Source: Alphaproteobacteria bacterium
GTDB taxonomy: Bacteria; Pseudomonadota; Alphaproteobacteria; Puniceispirillales; UBA1172
DNA length: 10,221 bases
Assembly (NCBI GenBank): GCA_021296375.1
Contig: JAGWAQ010000047.1
Coordinates: 1 to 10,221 of the forward strand
Reading direction: 5' to 3'
Under the pieces are notes generated by a model. The model did no database searches. It saw only the letters and a program-made list of their open reading frames with translations, and was not told the origin of the DNA. Positions 1 to 6,989 of this stretch are shown piece by piece (within the stretch, counting starts at the first letter, position 1; each line of letters opens with the position of its first letter). The translations under genes were made by a program, and so were the position numbers.

Positions 1-1004
1 ATGATGGTCTGCTGTTCCTGCAACAGGCCGGCAACGCGTTCAGCCGCCCCCGCCGCCCGTTGCAATTCGCCGGACATATCCGACAGCGCGCCCACCGACG
101 ACGCCACCAGGGCTGAATAAAACACAAATGCCGACCGATCCCCCGCTGACATTTCCCCCGCCAGCAGGTCCTTGCCGCCAACCCACAGGATGAAGGTGAT
201 GGCGGAAAACACCAGCAGGATAACCGTTCCGCTCATGGTGCCGCGCATCACAAGACGCTTGATCGAGGCGTCATGGCTGGCCTCAACGGCGCTGTTGAAA
301 GCCTTGGCAATCGTGTCCTGGCGGGCAAAGGCATGGATCGTATGAACAGCGGTGATAGCTTCTTCGGCTTCAACGGAGACATCGGCCAAACGGTCCTGGG
401 CGATTTTGGATTGCGCCCGCAACCGCCGCCCCAGCACGATCACCGGCACCACCACCAGAGGGATCACCCCGAGGATGATGAGGGTCAGTTTCGGGGAGGT
501 CAACACCACCATGGTGATGCCGCCAGTCAGCACCAGAATATTGCGCATGGCCATCGACAGGGTGGAGGCGACGACCGTCTGGATCAAGGTGGTGTCGACG
601 CTCAGGGTCGACAGAACATCACCGGTGCGCGACATCTCAAACCACGAGGTCGACAGCCCGAGGGTATGCCGAAACAGCGATTTGCGGATATCCGCGATCA
701 CCCGTTCCGCGACTTTATTGATCAGCACCGCCCGCAGGTAACTGCCCAACGCCAGCATGATGGTCAAGCCAAGGCAGATCAGCACCGCGCGGTCGAGCAA
801 AGCGTCATCACCCTTGCTCAGCCCGCTATCCACCAGATAGGCAATCCCCCGCCCAAGCGAAAGCAGCGCCGTCGCCACCATCAGAATCGCGCCAAGCGCA
901 TAGGCCACCTGGCGGCGATGCGGCTTGATCCACGGCCAAAGCGAGCGCAAAGGCGTGATTTTCTTCAGCGACGGACGCGAGGGTGAGGAAGGCGTTTGTG
1001 ACAT
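1..1004 (-). CDS. ABC exporter, MsbA-related, N-terminal membrane domain (partial, runs off the window)
   Basis: The frame is open from an ATG at 1004-1002 to the window edge, giving 334 complete codons and no stop. The translation reads as a type-1 ABC exporter transmembrane domain. A basic N-terminus (SLKKITPLRSLWPWIKPHRR) is followed by hydrophobic segments such as YALGAILMVATALL, then the elements RTGDVLSTLSVDTTLIQT, LTSPKLTLIILGVIPLVV and GELQRAAGAAERVAGLL, which lead towards the nucleotide-binding domain. That ATPase domain (Walker A, signature, Walker B) must lie beyond position 1 and is not seen. From memory the pattern fits the MsbA-related half-transporter family common in alphaproteobacteria, usually a homodimer in the inner membrane; the substrate (lipid or drug) is unknown. 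The start has only a weak GGTCGGGG-like ribosome site. It is divergent from rpmE. Confidence 0.88.
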   Translation of the reverse strand, partial: MSQTPSSPSRPSLKKITPLRSLWPWIKPHRRQVAYALGAILMVATALLSLGRGIAYLVDSGLSKGDDALLDRAVLICLGLTIMLALGSYLRAVLINKVAERVIADIRKSLFRHTLGLSTSWFEMSRTGDVLSTLSVDTTLIQTVVASTLSMAMRNILVLTGGITMVVLTSPKLTLIILGVIPLVVVPVIVLGRRLRAQSKIAQDRLADVSVEAEEAITAVHTIHAFARQDTIAKAFNSAVEASHDASIKRLVMRGTMSGTVILLVFSAITFILWVGGKDLLAGEMSAGDRSAFVFYSALVASSVGALSDMSGELQRAAGAAERVAGLLQEQQTI

Positions 1005-1126
1005 GCCCCGACCATAGCATAACTTCCCGCCCCGCCACCACGGCGATTGGACGCAGAAATCACGCCCCCTGCGATCATTCCAGTGATCATCCGGGGCCAG
1101 CTTACGCAAGCCCCGCTGATAAGGAC

Positions 1127-1155
1127 TTGCAACCAGGGGGCCAACCTAGTATACA
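1127..1155 (+). promoter_or_regulatory. Probable housekeeping promoter of rpmE
   Basis: TTGCAA at 1127-1132 and TATACA at 1150-1155 are separated by exactly 17 nt. Each matches the sigma-70 consensus hexamer at four of six positions. Transcription would begin near 1162, giving a leader of about 40 nt before rpmE. The rest of the divergent gap (1005-1126) holds a GC-rich inverted repeat (CGGGGC at 1092-1097 with GCCCCG at 1110-1115) and a TGATCA-rich stretch (1072-1090). I could not assign a convincing promoter to the leftward ABC gene there. Confidence 0.45.
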
Positions 1156-1167
1156 GCTTTGATTACC

Positions 1168-1196
1168 GATCACCGTCGGCATGGTGATCATTGGAG
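1168..1196 (+). promoter_or_regulatory. rpmE leader hairpin abutting the ribosome-binding site
   Basis: GATCACC (1168-1174) pairs perfectly with GGTGATC (1183-1189) around an 8-nt loop. Three nucleotides later comes the Shine-Dalgarno GGAG at 1193-1196. The stem sits where a repressor or the folded RNA could limit ribosome access. L31 autoregulation through the rpmE leader is known in enterobacteria; whether this hairpin plays such a role is inference. Confidence 0.35.
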
Positions 1197-1203
1197 ATTT
1201 ATG

Positions 1204-1422
1204 ATGAAAAACGAAATTCACCCAGAATACCATGAGATCACCGTCGTGATGACTGATGGGACCGAATACAAGACCCGTTCCACTTGGGGTAAGCCTGGCG
1301 ACGTCCTGAAACTGGACATCGACCCGAAATCCCATCCGGCCTGGACCGGCCAGCACCGTATCCTTGATGCGGGCGGTATGGTCGCACGCTTTAACAAGCG
1401 CTTTGCAGGTCTTGGTTCCTGA
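1204..1422 (+). CDS. rpmE: 50S ribosomal protein L31
   Basis: The protein has 72 residues, begins MKNEIHPEYHEITVVMTDG and contains the L31 hallmarks IHPxYH, TRSTWG, DIDPKSHPAWTG and a basic FNKRFAGLG tail. It is a large-subunit protein near the central protuberance, at the inter-subunit bridge. There is no cysteine, so this is the zinc-independent form, as is usual in alphaproteobacteria. Two ATG codons are adjacent (1201 and 1204). The GGAG at 1193-1196 lies 7 nt from the second and only 4 nt from the first, and relatives start with MK, so 1204 is preferred; 1201 would add one Met. The gene looks monocistronic, with its own promoter and terminator. It is divergent from the ABC exporter. Confidence 0.95.
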   Translation: MKNEIHPEYHEITVVMTDGTEYKTRSTWGKPGDVLKLDIDPKSHPAWTGQHRILDAGGMVARFNKRFAGLGS

Positions 1423-1459
1423 GGCATGCGCGTCTTGCGCATCTTGCGAAATTCTGATC

Positions 1460-1487
1460 AGGCCACCTTCGGGTGGCCTTTTCTTTT
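1460..1487 (+). terminator. Rho-independent terminator of rpmE
   Basis: AGGCCACC (1460-1467) pairs with GGTGGCCT (1472-1479) around a TTCG loop, an 8-bp perfect stem closed by the very stable C(UUCG)G tetraloop. A T-rich tract, TTTTCTTTT, occupies 1479-1487. It lies 37 nt after the rpmE stop. Confidence 0.93.
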
Positions 1488-1505
1488 GGGCGGAGAGTTT
1501 GCGGT

Positions 1506-1534
1506 CTTGAAAACCGCCCTCCCCCTTCCTACAT
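1506..1534 (+). promoter_or_regulatory. RpoH (sigma-32) type heat-shock promoter of hsp20
   Basis: CTTGAAA at 1506-1512 matches the -35 element of RpoH promoters. After 18 nt counted from CTTG comes CCTACAT at 1528-1534, which agrees with the alphaproteobacterial -10 pattern CYTATnT at all but one defined position. Transcription would start about 1540, leaving a leader of roughly 135 nt. The -35 lies in the loop of a short inverted repeat (GCGGT 1501-1505 with ACCGC 1513-1517). The downstream small heat-shock gene supports the assignment. Confidence 0.65.
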
Positions 1535-1566
1535 GAATTCTATCAACGACCATTGTGGTGTTGAGA

Positions 1567-1675
1567 GGCCGTGTTCGCCGTAACGGGAACAAGGAGGCCA
1601 CAACCAGACGCCGACCCCTGCTCCCACGGGAGCGCAGGTAAGGGCAAGGCACGCATTGCTTATCAAGGAGGATGC
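1567..1675 (+). promoter_or_regulatory. ROSE-like RNA thermometer in the hsp20 leader
   Basis: Three consecutive stems can be drawn. Stem 1 uses GGCC 1567-1570 with 1596-1599 and GTTC 1573-1576 with GAAC 1587-1590. Stem 2 uses GCTCC 1620-1624 with GGAGC 1629-1633, extended by CCT 1617-1619 with AGG 1636-1638 across a 2-nt bulge. Stem 3 is decisive: GCAU 1653-1656 pairs with AUGC 1672-1675, and UGCUU 1657-1661 pairs with AAGGA 1665-1669 around a 3-nt loop, with a G-G opposition (1658/1668) and GG 1670-1671 bulged. The Shine-Dalgarno AAGGAGG is thus hidden. ROSE elements upstream of alphaproteobacterial small heat-shock genes have a UYGCU motif facing the ribosome site with just such a G-G pair, and UUGCU (1656-1660) is present here. 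Folding and melting were not computed. Confidence 0.7.
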
Positions 1676-1677
1676 AC

Positions 1678-2157
1678 ATGAACACTTTAGACCTGACCCC
1701 GGTATTCCGGACCGCCATTGGTTTTGACCGCATGGCCAATCTCGTCGACAGCATGATGACGGGAGCCGCCGACCAGCAATCCAACTGGCCACCCTATAAC
1801 ATCGAAAAACACGGCGAGGACGACTACCGCATTTCCATGGCGGTGGCGGGTTTTGCCGAAGACGAGCTTGACGTTACGGTTCATGACCAGATGCTGATCA
1901 TCACCGGCACCCAATCGCCTGACGACAAGGCGCGGGACGTCACCTATCTGCACCGCGGAATCGCCGGACGCAATTTCGAGCGCCGCTTCCAGCTTGCCGA
2001 TTTCATCAACGTCAATGGCGCCAGCATTCGCGACGGGCTGCTGCATATCGACCTTCAGCGCGTCATCCCCGATGCCATGAAGCCGCGCAAAATCAGCATT
2101 TCAGCAGGCGCATCCCCTGACGCCAAGCCGAAAATCGTGGCCGGTAAAGCGAGCTGA
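1678..2157 (+). CDS. hsp20: Small heat-shock protein, Hsp20 / IbpA family
   Basis: This 159-residue ATP-independent holdase chaperone binds unfolding proteins in the cytoplasm and passes them to DnaK and ClpB. A variable N-terminal arm (about residues 1-36, with FDRMANLVDSMM) precedes the alpha-crystallin domain (about 38-142). The domain ends with DGLLHIDLQR (119-128), followed by the I-x-I anchor motif ISI at 139-141 and a short polar tail. HRGIAGRNFERRFQLAD (92-108) is typical of the IbpA-like class A group of alphaproteobacteria. The AAGGAGG ending at 1671 is 6 nt from the ATG at 1678. An in-frame ATG at 1672 directly touches the ribosome site and is not usable. Control appears double: an RpoH promoter and a ROSE-like thermometer. 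It is convergent with ppdK. Confidence 0.95.
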   Translation: MNTLDLTPVFRTAIGFDRMANLVDSMMTGAADQQSNWPPYNIEKHGEDDYRISMAVAGFAEDELDVTVHDQMLIITGTQSPDDKARDVTYLHRGIAGRNFERRFQLADFINVNGASIRDGLLHIDLQRVIPDAMKPRKISISAGASPDAKPKIVAGKAS

Positions 2158-2191
2158 GCAGGCCCGATAAAACCCCGAAAACCTGAAACAG

Positions 2192-2219
2192 AAAAGGCCG
2201 GATGACTCCGGCCTTTTTT
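2192..2219. terminator. Bidirectional terminator between hsp20 and ppdK
   Basis: AAAAGGCCGGA (2192-2202) pairs perfectly with TCCGGCCTTTT (2207-2217) around a TGAC loop. The T run at 2214-2219 ends hsp20 transcripts. Read on the other strand, the stem is followed by TTTTCT and could end the seven-gene leftward operon, whose last stop is at 2239. It is 34 nt after the hsp20 stop. Confidence 0.93.
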
Positions 2220-2238
2220 ATTGTCTGGATGAGCCGGA

Positions 2239-4905
2239 TCAGGCTTTCGCCTTGATCGCCGCTTGCGCCGCAGCCAGCCGGGCAATCGGCACCCGGAACG
2301 GTGAACACGACACATAATCAAGCCCGATGCTTTCAAAGAACTCGATGGAATCCGGGTCCCCGCCATGCTCGCCGCAAATCCCCATCTTGAGGTCAGGACG
2401 TGTCGCGCGGCCCCCTTCAGCGCCAGTGCGGACAAGCGCGCCGACGCCATCAACATCAATCGAAACAAACGGATCGACGGGGTAGATTTCCGCCTCGGCG
2501 TATTCGCGCAGGAATTGCCCGGCGTCATCACGGCTGATGCCAAGGGCGGTTTGCGTCAGGTCATTGGTGCCGAAAGAGAAAAACTCCGCCTGATCAGCGA
2601 TCTCCCCGGCCAGCAAAGCGGCGCGCGGTAATTCGATCATCGTCCCCACCATGTAATCAACCGCGATACCGGTTTCACCGCGCACGGCTTCGGCGGTATC
2701 GTCGATGATCTTGCGGCAGATTTCGACCTCCCGCGCGGTGGCGGCCAACGGCACCATGATTTCCGCCAGGACCGGATCCCCGCCATCGTTCTGGACGGCG
2801 CTGGCGGCTTCAAAAATAGCGCGCGCCTGCATGGCGCAGATTTCCGGATAGGTGATGGCCAAACGGCAACCGCGATGCCCAAGCATGGGGTTGGCTTCGT
2901 TGAGCTTTAAGGCACGTTCTTTCGCCACGCGAGGGCTGACGCCAGCGGCGGCGGCAACGTCGTTCAACTCATCCGTGCCATGGGGCAGGAATTCATGAAG
3001 CGGCGGGTCCAGCAAGCGGATCGTCACCGGCAAGCCCGCCATGATCTTGAACAATTCGGTAAAATCCTGACGCTGCATCGGCAGAAGTTTGGCGAGCGCC
3101 ACCTCACGGCCATCGGTATCGGGCGCCATGATCATTTCCCGCATGGCAATAATGCGATCCGCATCAAAGAACATGTGTTCCGTGCGGCACAGGCCGATCC
3201 CTTCGGCGCCAAAATCGCGTGCTGTCTTGGCATCAAGAGGCGTTTCGGCATTGGCCCTGATCTTCATGCGGCGGGCGTCATCAGCCCAGGCAATGAGGCT
3301 GGCAAAAGCACCGGAAAGCTTTGGCTGGATGGTTGGCACCGTCCCCATAAAGACCTCGCCCGTCCCGCCATCAAGGGTAATGGTTTCGCCAACCTTGATG
3401 GTATGCTCGCCGATATGAATCAGCTCCGCCTCTTCATCGATCCGCACTTCGCCGGCACCGGACACACATGGACGCCCCATGCCACGCGCCACAACAGCGG
3501 CGTGACTGGTCATCCCCCCGCGGGCGGTCAGAATCCCCGTGGCGGCGTGCATGCCGTGAATATCTTCAGGGCTGGTTTCAAGCCGCACGAGAATGACGGA
3601 ACGACCAGAGGCGGCGATCTCTTCGGCTTTATCTGCCGTCAGCACGACCTCACCTGCCGCCGCACCGGGCGAGGCGGGCAAACCGCGGGTCAAGACGGTT
3701 TTGTCGGCGGATTTATCAAGCGTCGGGTGCAGCAATTGGTCAAGTGAGGCGGCGTCAACACGCAGGATCGCCTCATCCTTGGTGATCAAGCCTTCATCCG
3801 CCATCTCCACCGCCATGCGCAGGGCGGCTTCCGCCGTCCGTTTGCCGTTACGGGTCTGGAGCATGTAGAGCTTGCCTTCCTGAATGGTGAACTCGATGTC
3901 CTGCATATCGCGGTAATGATTTTCAAGGATCGTGCGGGTTTCTGCCAATTGGGCGAAAACTTCCGGCATTTCCTCTTCCATCGACAGCTGGTCATTGCCG
4001 CTGGCGTTGCGTTCCTCAATGGTCAGGTTGCGGGGGGTGCGGATGCCCGCCACCACGTCTTCGCCCTGGGCATTGACAAGAAACTCCCCATAGAATGCGT
4101 TTTCACCCGTCGACGGGTTGCGGGTAAAGGCGACGCCGGTGGCGCAATCGTCCCCCATATTGCCAAACACCATGGACTGGACATTAACCGCGGTTCCCCA
4201 GGCGGCGGGAATATTGTTGAGCCGCCGATAGGTGATGGCGCGCTGGTTCATCCAACTGTCAAACACAGCCCCGATCGCGCCCCAGAGCTGGTCTTTCGGG
4301 TCTTGCGGGAAAGGCGTGCCGGTTTCATCTTCGACGATCGACAGGTATTCCGCCACCAGTTCTTCGAGGTCATCACCGGTCAGCTCGACGTCATCATAAA
4401 CACCGCGGCGGTCTTTCATGCCTTCGAGCGCGTCTTCAAACAACCCGTGGTCAACCCCGAGGACAACATCGCCGAACATCTGGATGAAGCGGCGGTAGGA
4501 ATCCCACGCAAAACGCTTGTCGCCGGATTTCGCCACCAGACCTTCGACAACGGTGGAATTCAGGCCAAGGTTCAGGACCGTGTCCATCATCCCCGGCATC
4601 GAGGCGCGGGAACCGGAACGAACCGACAGCAACAAGGGATTGCCGGCATCGGCAAAACCAAGTGAGGTGACGGCCTCAACCTGGGCGATCGCGGCATCAA
4701 CCTGCGCCACCAGCTCTTCAGGGTAGGTGTGGCCATGGTCATAATAATAGGTGCAGACTTCCGTTGACAGCGTAAAGCCGGGGGGGACAGGCAGGCCGAT
4801 CTCGCTCATCTCCGCCAGATTAGCCCCTTTGCCGCCGAGCAGATCGCGCATGGTGGCGTCACCTTCCGTCTTGCCACCACCAAAATTATATACCCATTGT
4901 GCCAT
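2239..4905 (-). CDS. ppdK: Pyruvate, phosphate dikinase
   Basis: The 888-residue cytosolic enzyme interconverts pyruvate + ATP + phosphate and phosphoenolpyruvate + AMP + pyrophosphate. The N-terminal ATP-binding region (about 1-360) carries GGKGANLAEM (24-33) and SGSRASMPGMMDTVLNLG. The swivelling phosphohistidine domain has GGMTSHAAVVARG with the catalytic His at 468; Thr466 matches the site that the regulatory kinase/phosphatase PDRP modifies in other PPDKs. The C-terminal PEP/pyruvate barrel includes GLCRTEHMFF (571-580), SFGTNDLTQT (777-786) and GICGEHGGDP with catalytic Cys844. Length and motifs are complete. The ATG at 4905 has AAGGAG 8 nt upstream. It follows glyS by 19 nt and is the last gene of the operon. 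Confidence 0.98.
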   Translation of the reverse strand: MAQWVYNFGGGKTEGDATMRDLLGGKGANLAEMSEIGLPVPPGFTLSTEVCTYYYDHGHTYPEELVAQVDAAIAQVEAVTSLGFADAGNPLLLSVRSGSRASMPGMMDTVLNLGLNSTVVEGLVAKSGDKRFAWDSYRRFIQMFGDVVLGVDHGLFEDALEGMKDRRGVYDDVELTGDDLEELVAEYLSIVEDETGTPFPQDPKDQLWGAIGAVFDSWMNQRAITYRRLNNIPAAWGTAVNVQSMVFGNMGDDCATGVAFTRNPSTGENAFYGEFLVNAQGEDVVAGIRTPRNLTIEERNASGNDQLSMEEEMPEVFAQLAETRTILENHYRDMQDIEFTIQEGKLYMLQTRNGKRTAEAALRMAVEMADEGLITKDEAILRVDAASLDQLLHPTLDKSADKTVLTRGLPASPGAAAGEVVLTADKAEEIAASGRSVILVRLETSPEDIHGMHAATGILTARGGMTSHAAVVARGMGRPCVSGAGEVRIDEEAELIHIGEHTIKVGETITLDGGTGEVFMGTVPTIQPKLSGAFASLIAWADDARRMKIRANAETPLDAKTARDFGAEGIGLCRTEHMFFDADRIIAMREMIMAPDTDGREVALAKLLPMQRQDFTELFKIMAGLPVTIRLLDPPLHEFLPHGTDELNDVAAAAGVSPRVAKERALKLNEANPMLGHRGCRLAITYPEICAMQARAIFEAASAVQNDGGDPVLAEIMVPLAATAREVEICRKIIDDTAEAVRGETGIAVDYMVGTMIELPRAALLAGEIADQAEFFSFGTNDLTQTALGISRDDAGQFLREYAEAEIYPVDPFVSIDVDGVGALVRTGAEGGRATRPDLKMGICGEHGGDPDSIEFFESIGLDYVSCSPFRVPIARLAAAQAAIKAKA

Positions 4906-4924
4906 GTATTTTACTCCTTGGGGA

Positions 4925-6988
4925 TCAGCCCTCAATCGCTGAAAAATCTGCAAAACTGTTCATCAACGCCCTGATCTGCCCCAACAGATTAAGGCGGTTC
5001 AGGCGGATTGCCGGATCATCGTCATTGACGGTTGTATCATCAAAGAACGTATCGATAGGCGCGCGCATCCCCCCCAACTGCCTGAGCTGGGTGATCATCG
5101 CGTCGGTGTCGTCTTGACGCGCCGATTGTTCCGCCGTGACGCGGTCAAACAACGCCTGTTCGGCGGGCACGCTGATGAGCGCGGCATCAACCGCGCCGTC
5201 ATAACGGGCGCCGTCTTTCTTTTCTTCCGCCGCCAGAATATTGCTGGCGCGTTTGTACCCTGCCATTAATCCCGCGCCATCATCGGTTGCCAGCAGTTCC
5301 GCCATCGCCCCGGCCAGACGGGTGATGTGGGTCAGCTCACCCCAGCGGGGGTCATCCGCCCGGATCAAACTGGCGACAATGTCATGACCGATGCCCTGAT
5401 CACGCAACCAGACCTTGAAGCGGTCCTGAATAAACGGCGGCAATGTTTCCGCGACACCGTCAAACCCGTGGGTGGCGGCGGCGGCGGCCAACACATCCGC
5501 CAGATTGAGGGTGAGGTTATTTTCAACAACAATCCGCAGCACCCCGAGGGCGGCACGGCGCAGGGCAAAGGGGTCTTTTGACCCCGTCGGCACAGCCCCT
5601 ACCCCGAAGAACCCCACCAGCGTGTCGATCTTATCCGCCAGGGCGACGGCTACAGTGACCGGAGCTTGCGGCACATCATCCCCCGGCCCTTCAGGGCGGT
5701 AATGGCCGGCAATCGCATCAGCAACCGCGTCACCATGGGCATCACGCGCAAGATAACCGCCAATAATGCCCTGCAATTCCGGAAATTCACCGACGGTTTC
5801 GGACACCAGATCAGCTTTCGCCAGCAGCCCCGCTTGTTTGGCGGCGGCGGCGTCAGCCCCGATCAGGCTTGCGATCTGCCCGGCCAGGGTTTCGAGCCGC
5901 GCGGCCTTATCCCCCATGGTTCCCAGCCCTTCAAAGAAGGTGATCCCCGACAGTCGGCTAGTGTTATCGGCAAGAGGAGCGGCGCGATCCTGATCCCAGA
6001 AAAAGCGCGCATCCGCCAGACGGGCGCGCAACACACGTTCATTGCCGACACGGATCAAGGCGTCGCGCTCGGCATCCGGCGTCATGTTCGCGATGGTGAT
6101 GAAGCGCGGGGCAAGACCACCATCTTTTTCCGATACCGCAAAATATTTCTGGTGACTGCGCATCGACACGACAAGGATTTCCGGCGGCAAGGCCATGAAA
6201 TTGTCATCAATCGCCCCCATGACGGGATGAGGGAATTCCACCAGCCCGGCGACCTCTGCCATCAGGCCCTGATCATCACGGACCTCGCGGCCTTCGGCGG
6301 AAGTCAGTTCAGCCATTTTGCCGGTGATCATCTCAACCCGCGCCGCGCGATCAGCGATGACCGCATGTTCAGCGAGCTGGGCGTCATAAAGCTTGCCTGA
6401 AGACAGTTCAATTTCAGCGGGCGAGATCATCCGATGACCAAGGGTCGCGCCGCCAAATTCAATCACCTGTCCGCCGCCAAGATCGAGCGAGCCGCTCAAT
6501 GGCTGGCCGTCAAACAAGACAGAAACGCGGTGCAGGGGCCGCACCCAACGTGAACGGGACCGCCCCCAGCGCATGCTTTTGGGCCAGGTGAAATTTGCCA
6601 ATACTTCGGCGATCATCGGCGGCAGGACATCCGCCGCCGCCGCGCCTTTTTTGTTGATCACCGCGAACAGAAACTCGCCTTTCGGGGTGTCGCGACGTTC
6701 GGCTTGATCAAGGGTAATTCCGGCGCCTTTCAGGAACCCGGCTATCGCCTGTTCCGGCGCATCGGCGCGGGGGCCACGACGTTCTTCATTGAGGTCAGGC
6801 TGCATCATCTCGACATCAGGGAGCGCCACCGCCAGGCGACGTGGACCCGACCAGGACTTGGCGTTACCGCCGCCAAGGCCAGCGTCCTTGACCGTTTTGG
6901 TGAGCGCTTCCGTCAACCGCGCTTCGGCGGCAACCTGCATGCGGGCCGGAATTTCTTCCCCGAACAACTCAACAAAAAGTTCAGCCAT
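4925..6988 (-). CDS. glyS: Glycine-tRNA ligase, beta subunit
   Basis: This is the 687-residue tRNA-binding partner of GlyQ in the alpha2-beta2 glycyl-tRNA synthetase, which charges tRNA-Gly with glycine in the cytosol. The N-terminus MAELFVELFGEEIPARM is the family signature. Other conserved blocks are the MRWG region with WVRPLHR (139-154), RSHQKYFAV (277-285), EFPELQGIIGGYLARD (401-416), ADKIDTLVGFFGVGAVPTGS (451-470) and KDPFALRRAALG (471-482). The C-terminal part, about 570-680, is the DALR-type anticodon-binding domain. Length is normal and there is no frameshift. The ATG at 6988 is served by GGGGGAGG located inside the end of glyQ, with the stop of glyQ only 1 nt away, so the two chains are probably translated in coupled fashion. 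Confidence 0.98.
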   Translation of the reverse strand: MAELFVELFGEEIPARMQVAAEARLTEALTKTVKDAGLGGGNAKSWSGPRRLAVALPDVEMMQPDLNEERRGPRADAPEQAIAGFLKGAGITLDQAERRDTPKGEFLFAVINKKGAAAADVLPPMIAEVLANFTWPKSMRWGRSRSRWVRPLHRVSVLFDGQPLSGSLDLGGGQVIEFGGATLGHRMISPAEIELSSGKLYDAQLAEHAVIADRAARVEMITGKMAELTSAEGREVRDDQGLMAEVAGLVEFPHPVMGAIDDNFMALPPEILVVSMRSHQKYFAVSEKDGGLAPRFITIANMTPDAERDALIRVGNERVLRARLADARFFWDQDRAAPLADNTSRLSGITFFEGLGTMGDKAARLETLAGQIASLIGADAAAAKQAGLLAKADLVSETVGEFPELQGIIGGYLARDAHGDAVADAIAGHYRPEGPGDDVPQAPVTVAVALADKIDTLVGFFGVGAVPTGSKDPFALRRAALGVLRIVVENNLTLNLADVLAAAAATHGFDGVAETLPPFIQDRFKVWLRDQGIGHDIVASLIRADDPRWGELTHITRLAGAMAELLATDDGAGLMAGYKRASNILAAEEKKDGARYDGAVDAALISVPAEQALFDRVTAEQSARQDDTDAMITQLRQLGGMRAPIDTFFDDTTVNDDDPAIRLNRLNLLGQIRALMNSFADFSAIEG

Positions 6989-6989
6989 G

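Noticed and set aside
273..986. 237-codon open frame on the plus strand opposite the ABC exporter
   Set aside because: The product is an implausible His/Gln/Arg-rich chain; the minus-strand frame gives a clear transporter domain.
1092..1115. GC-rich inverted repeat as a terminator
   Set aside because: No T run on either strand, and it sits in a divergent promoter region.
1159..1203. Upstream extension of rpmE by about 15 codons
   Set aside because: It would read through the leader hairpin and ribosome site, and L31 relatives start at MK.
2980..3747. 255-codon open frame on the plus strand opposite ppdK
   Set aside because: It lies wholly opposite a well-conserved gene, has low-complexity His/Gln/Arg-rich composition and no ribosome site; it is a mirror effect of GC-rich codon bias.
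3916..4665. 249-codon open frame on the plus strand opposite ppdK
   Set aside because: Same mirror effect, with no recognisable motif.
4780..4786. Run of seven G inside ppdK as a possible frameshift
   Set aside because: The frame reads correctly through it (VPPGF), matching the family.
5666..6400. 244-codon open frame on the plus strand opposite glyS
   Set aside because: Opposite a complete conserved gene, with no domain or start signal.
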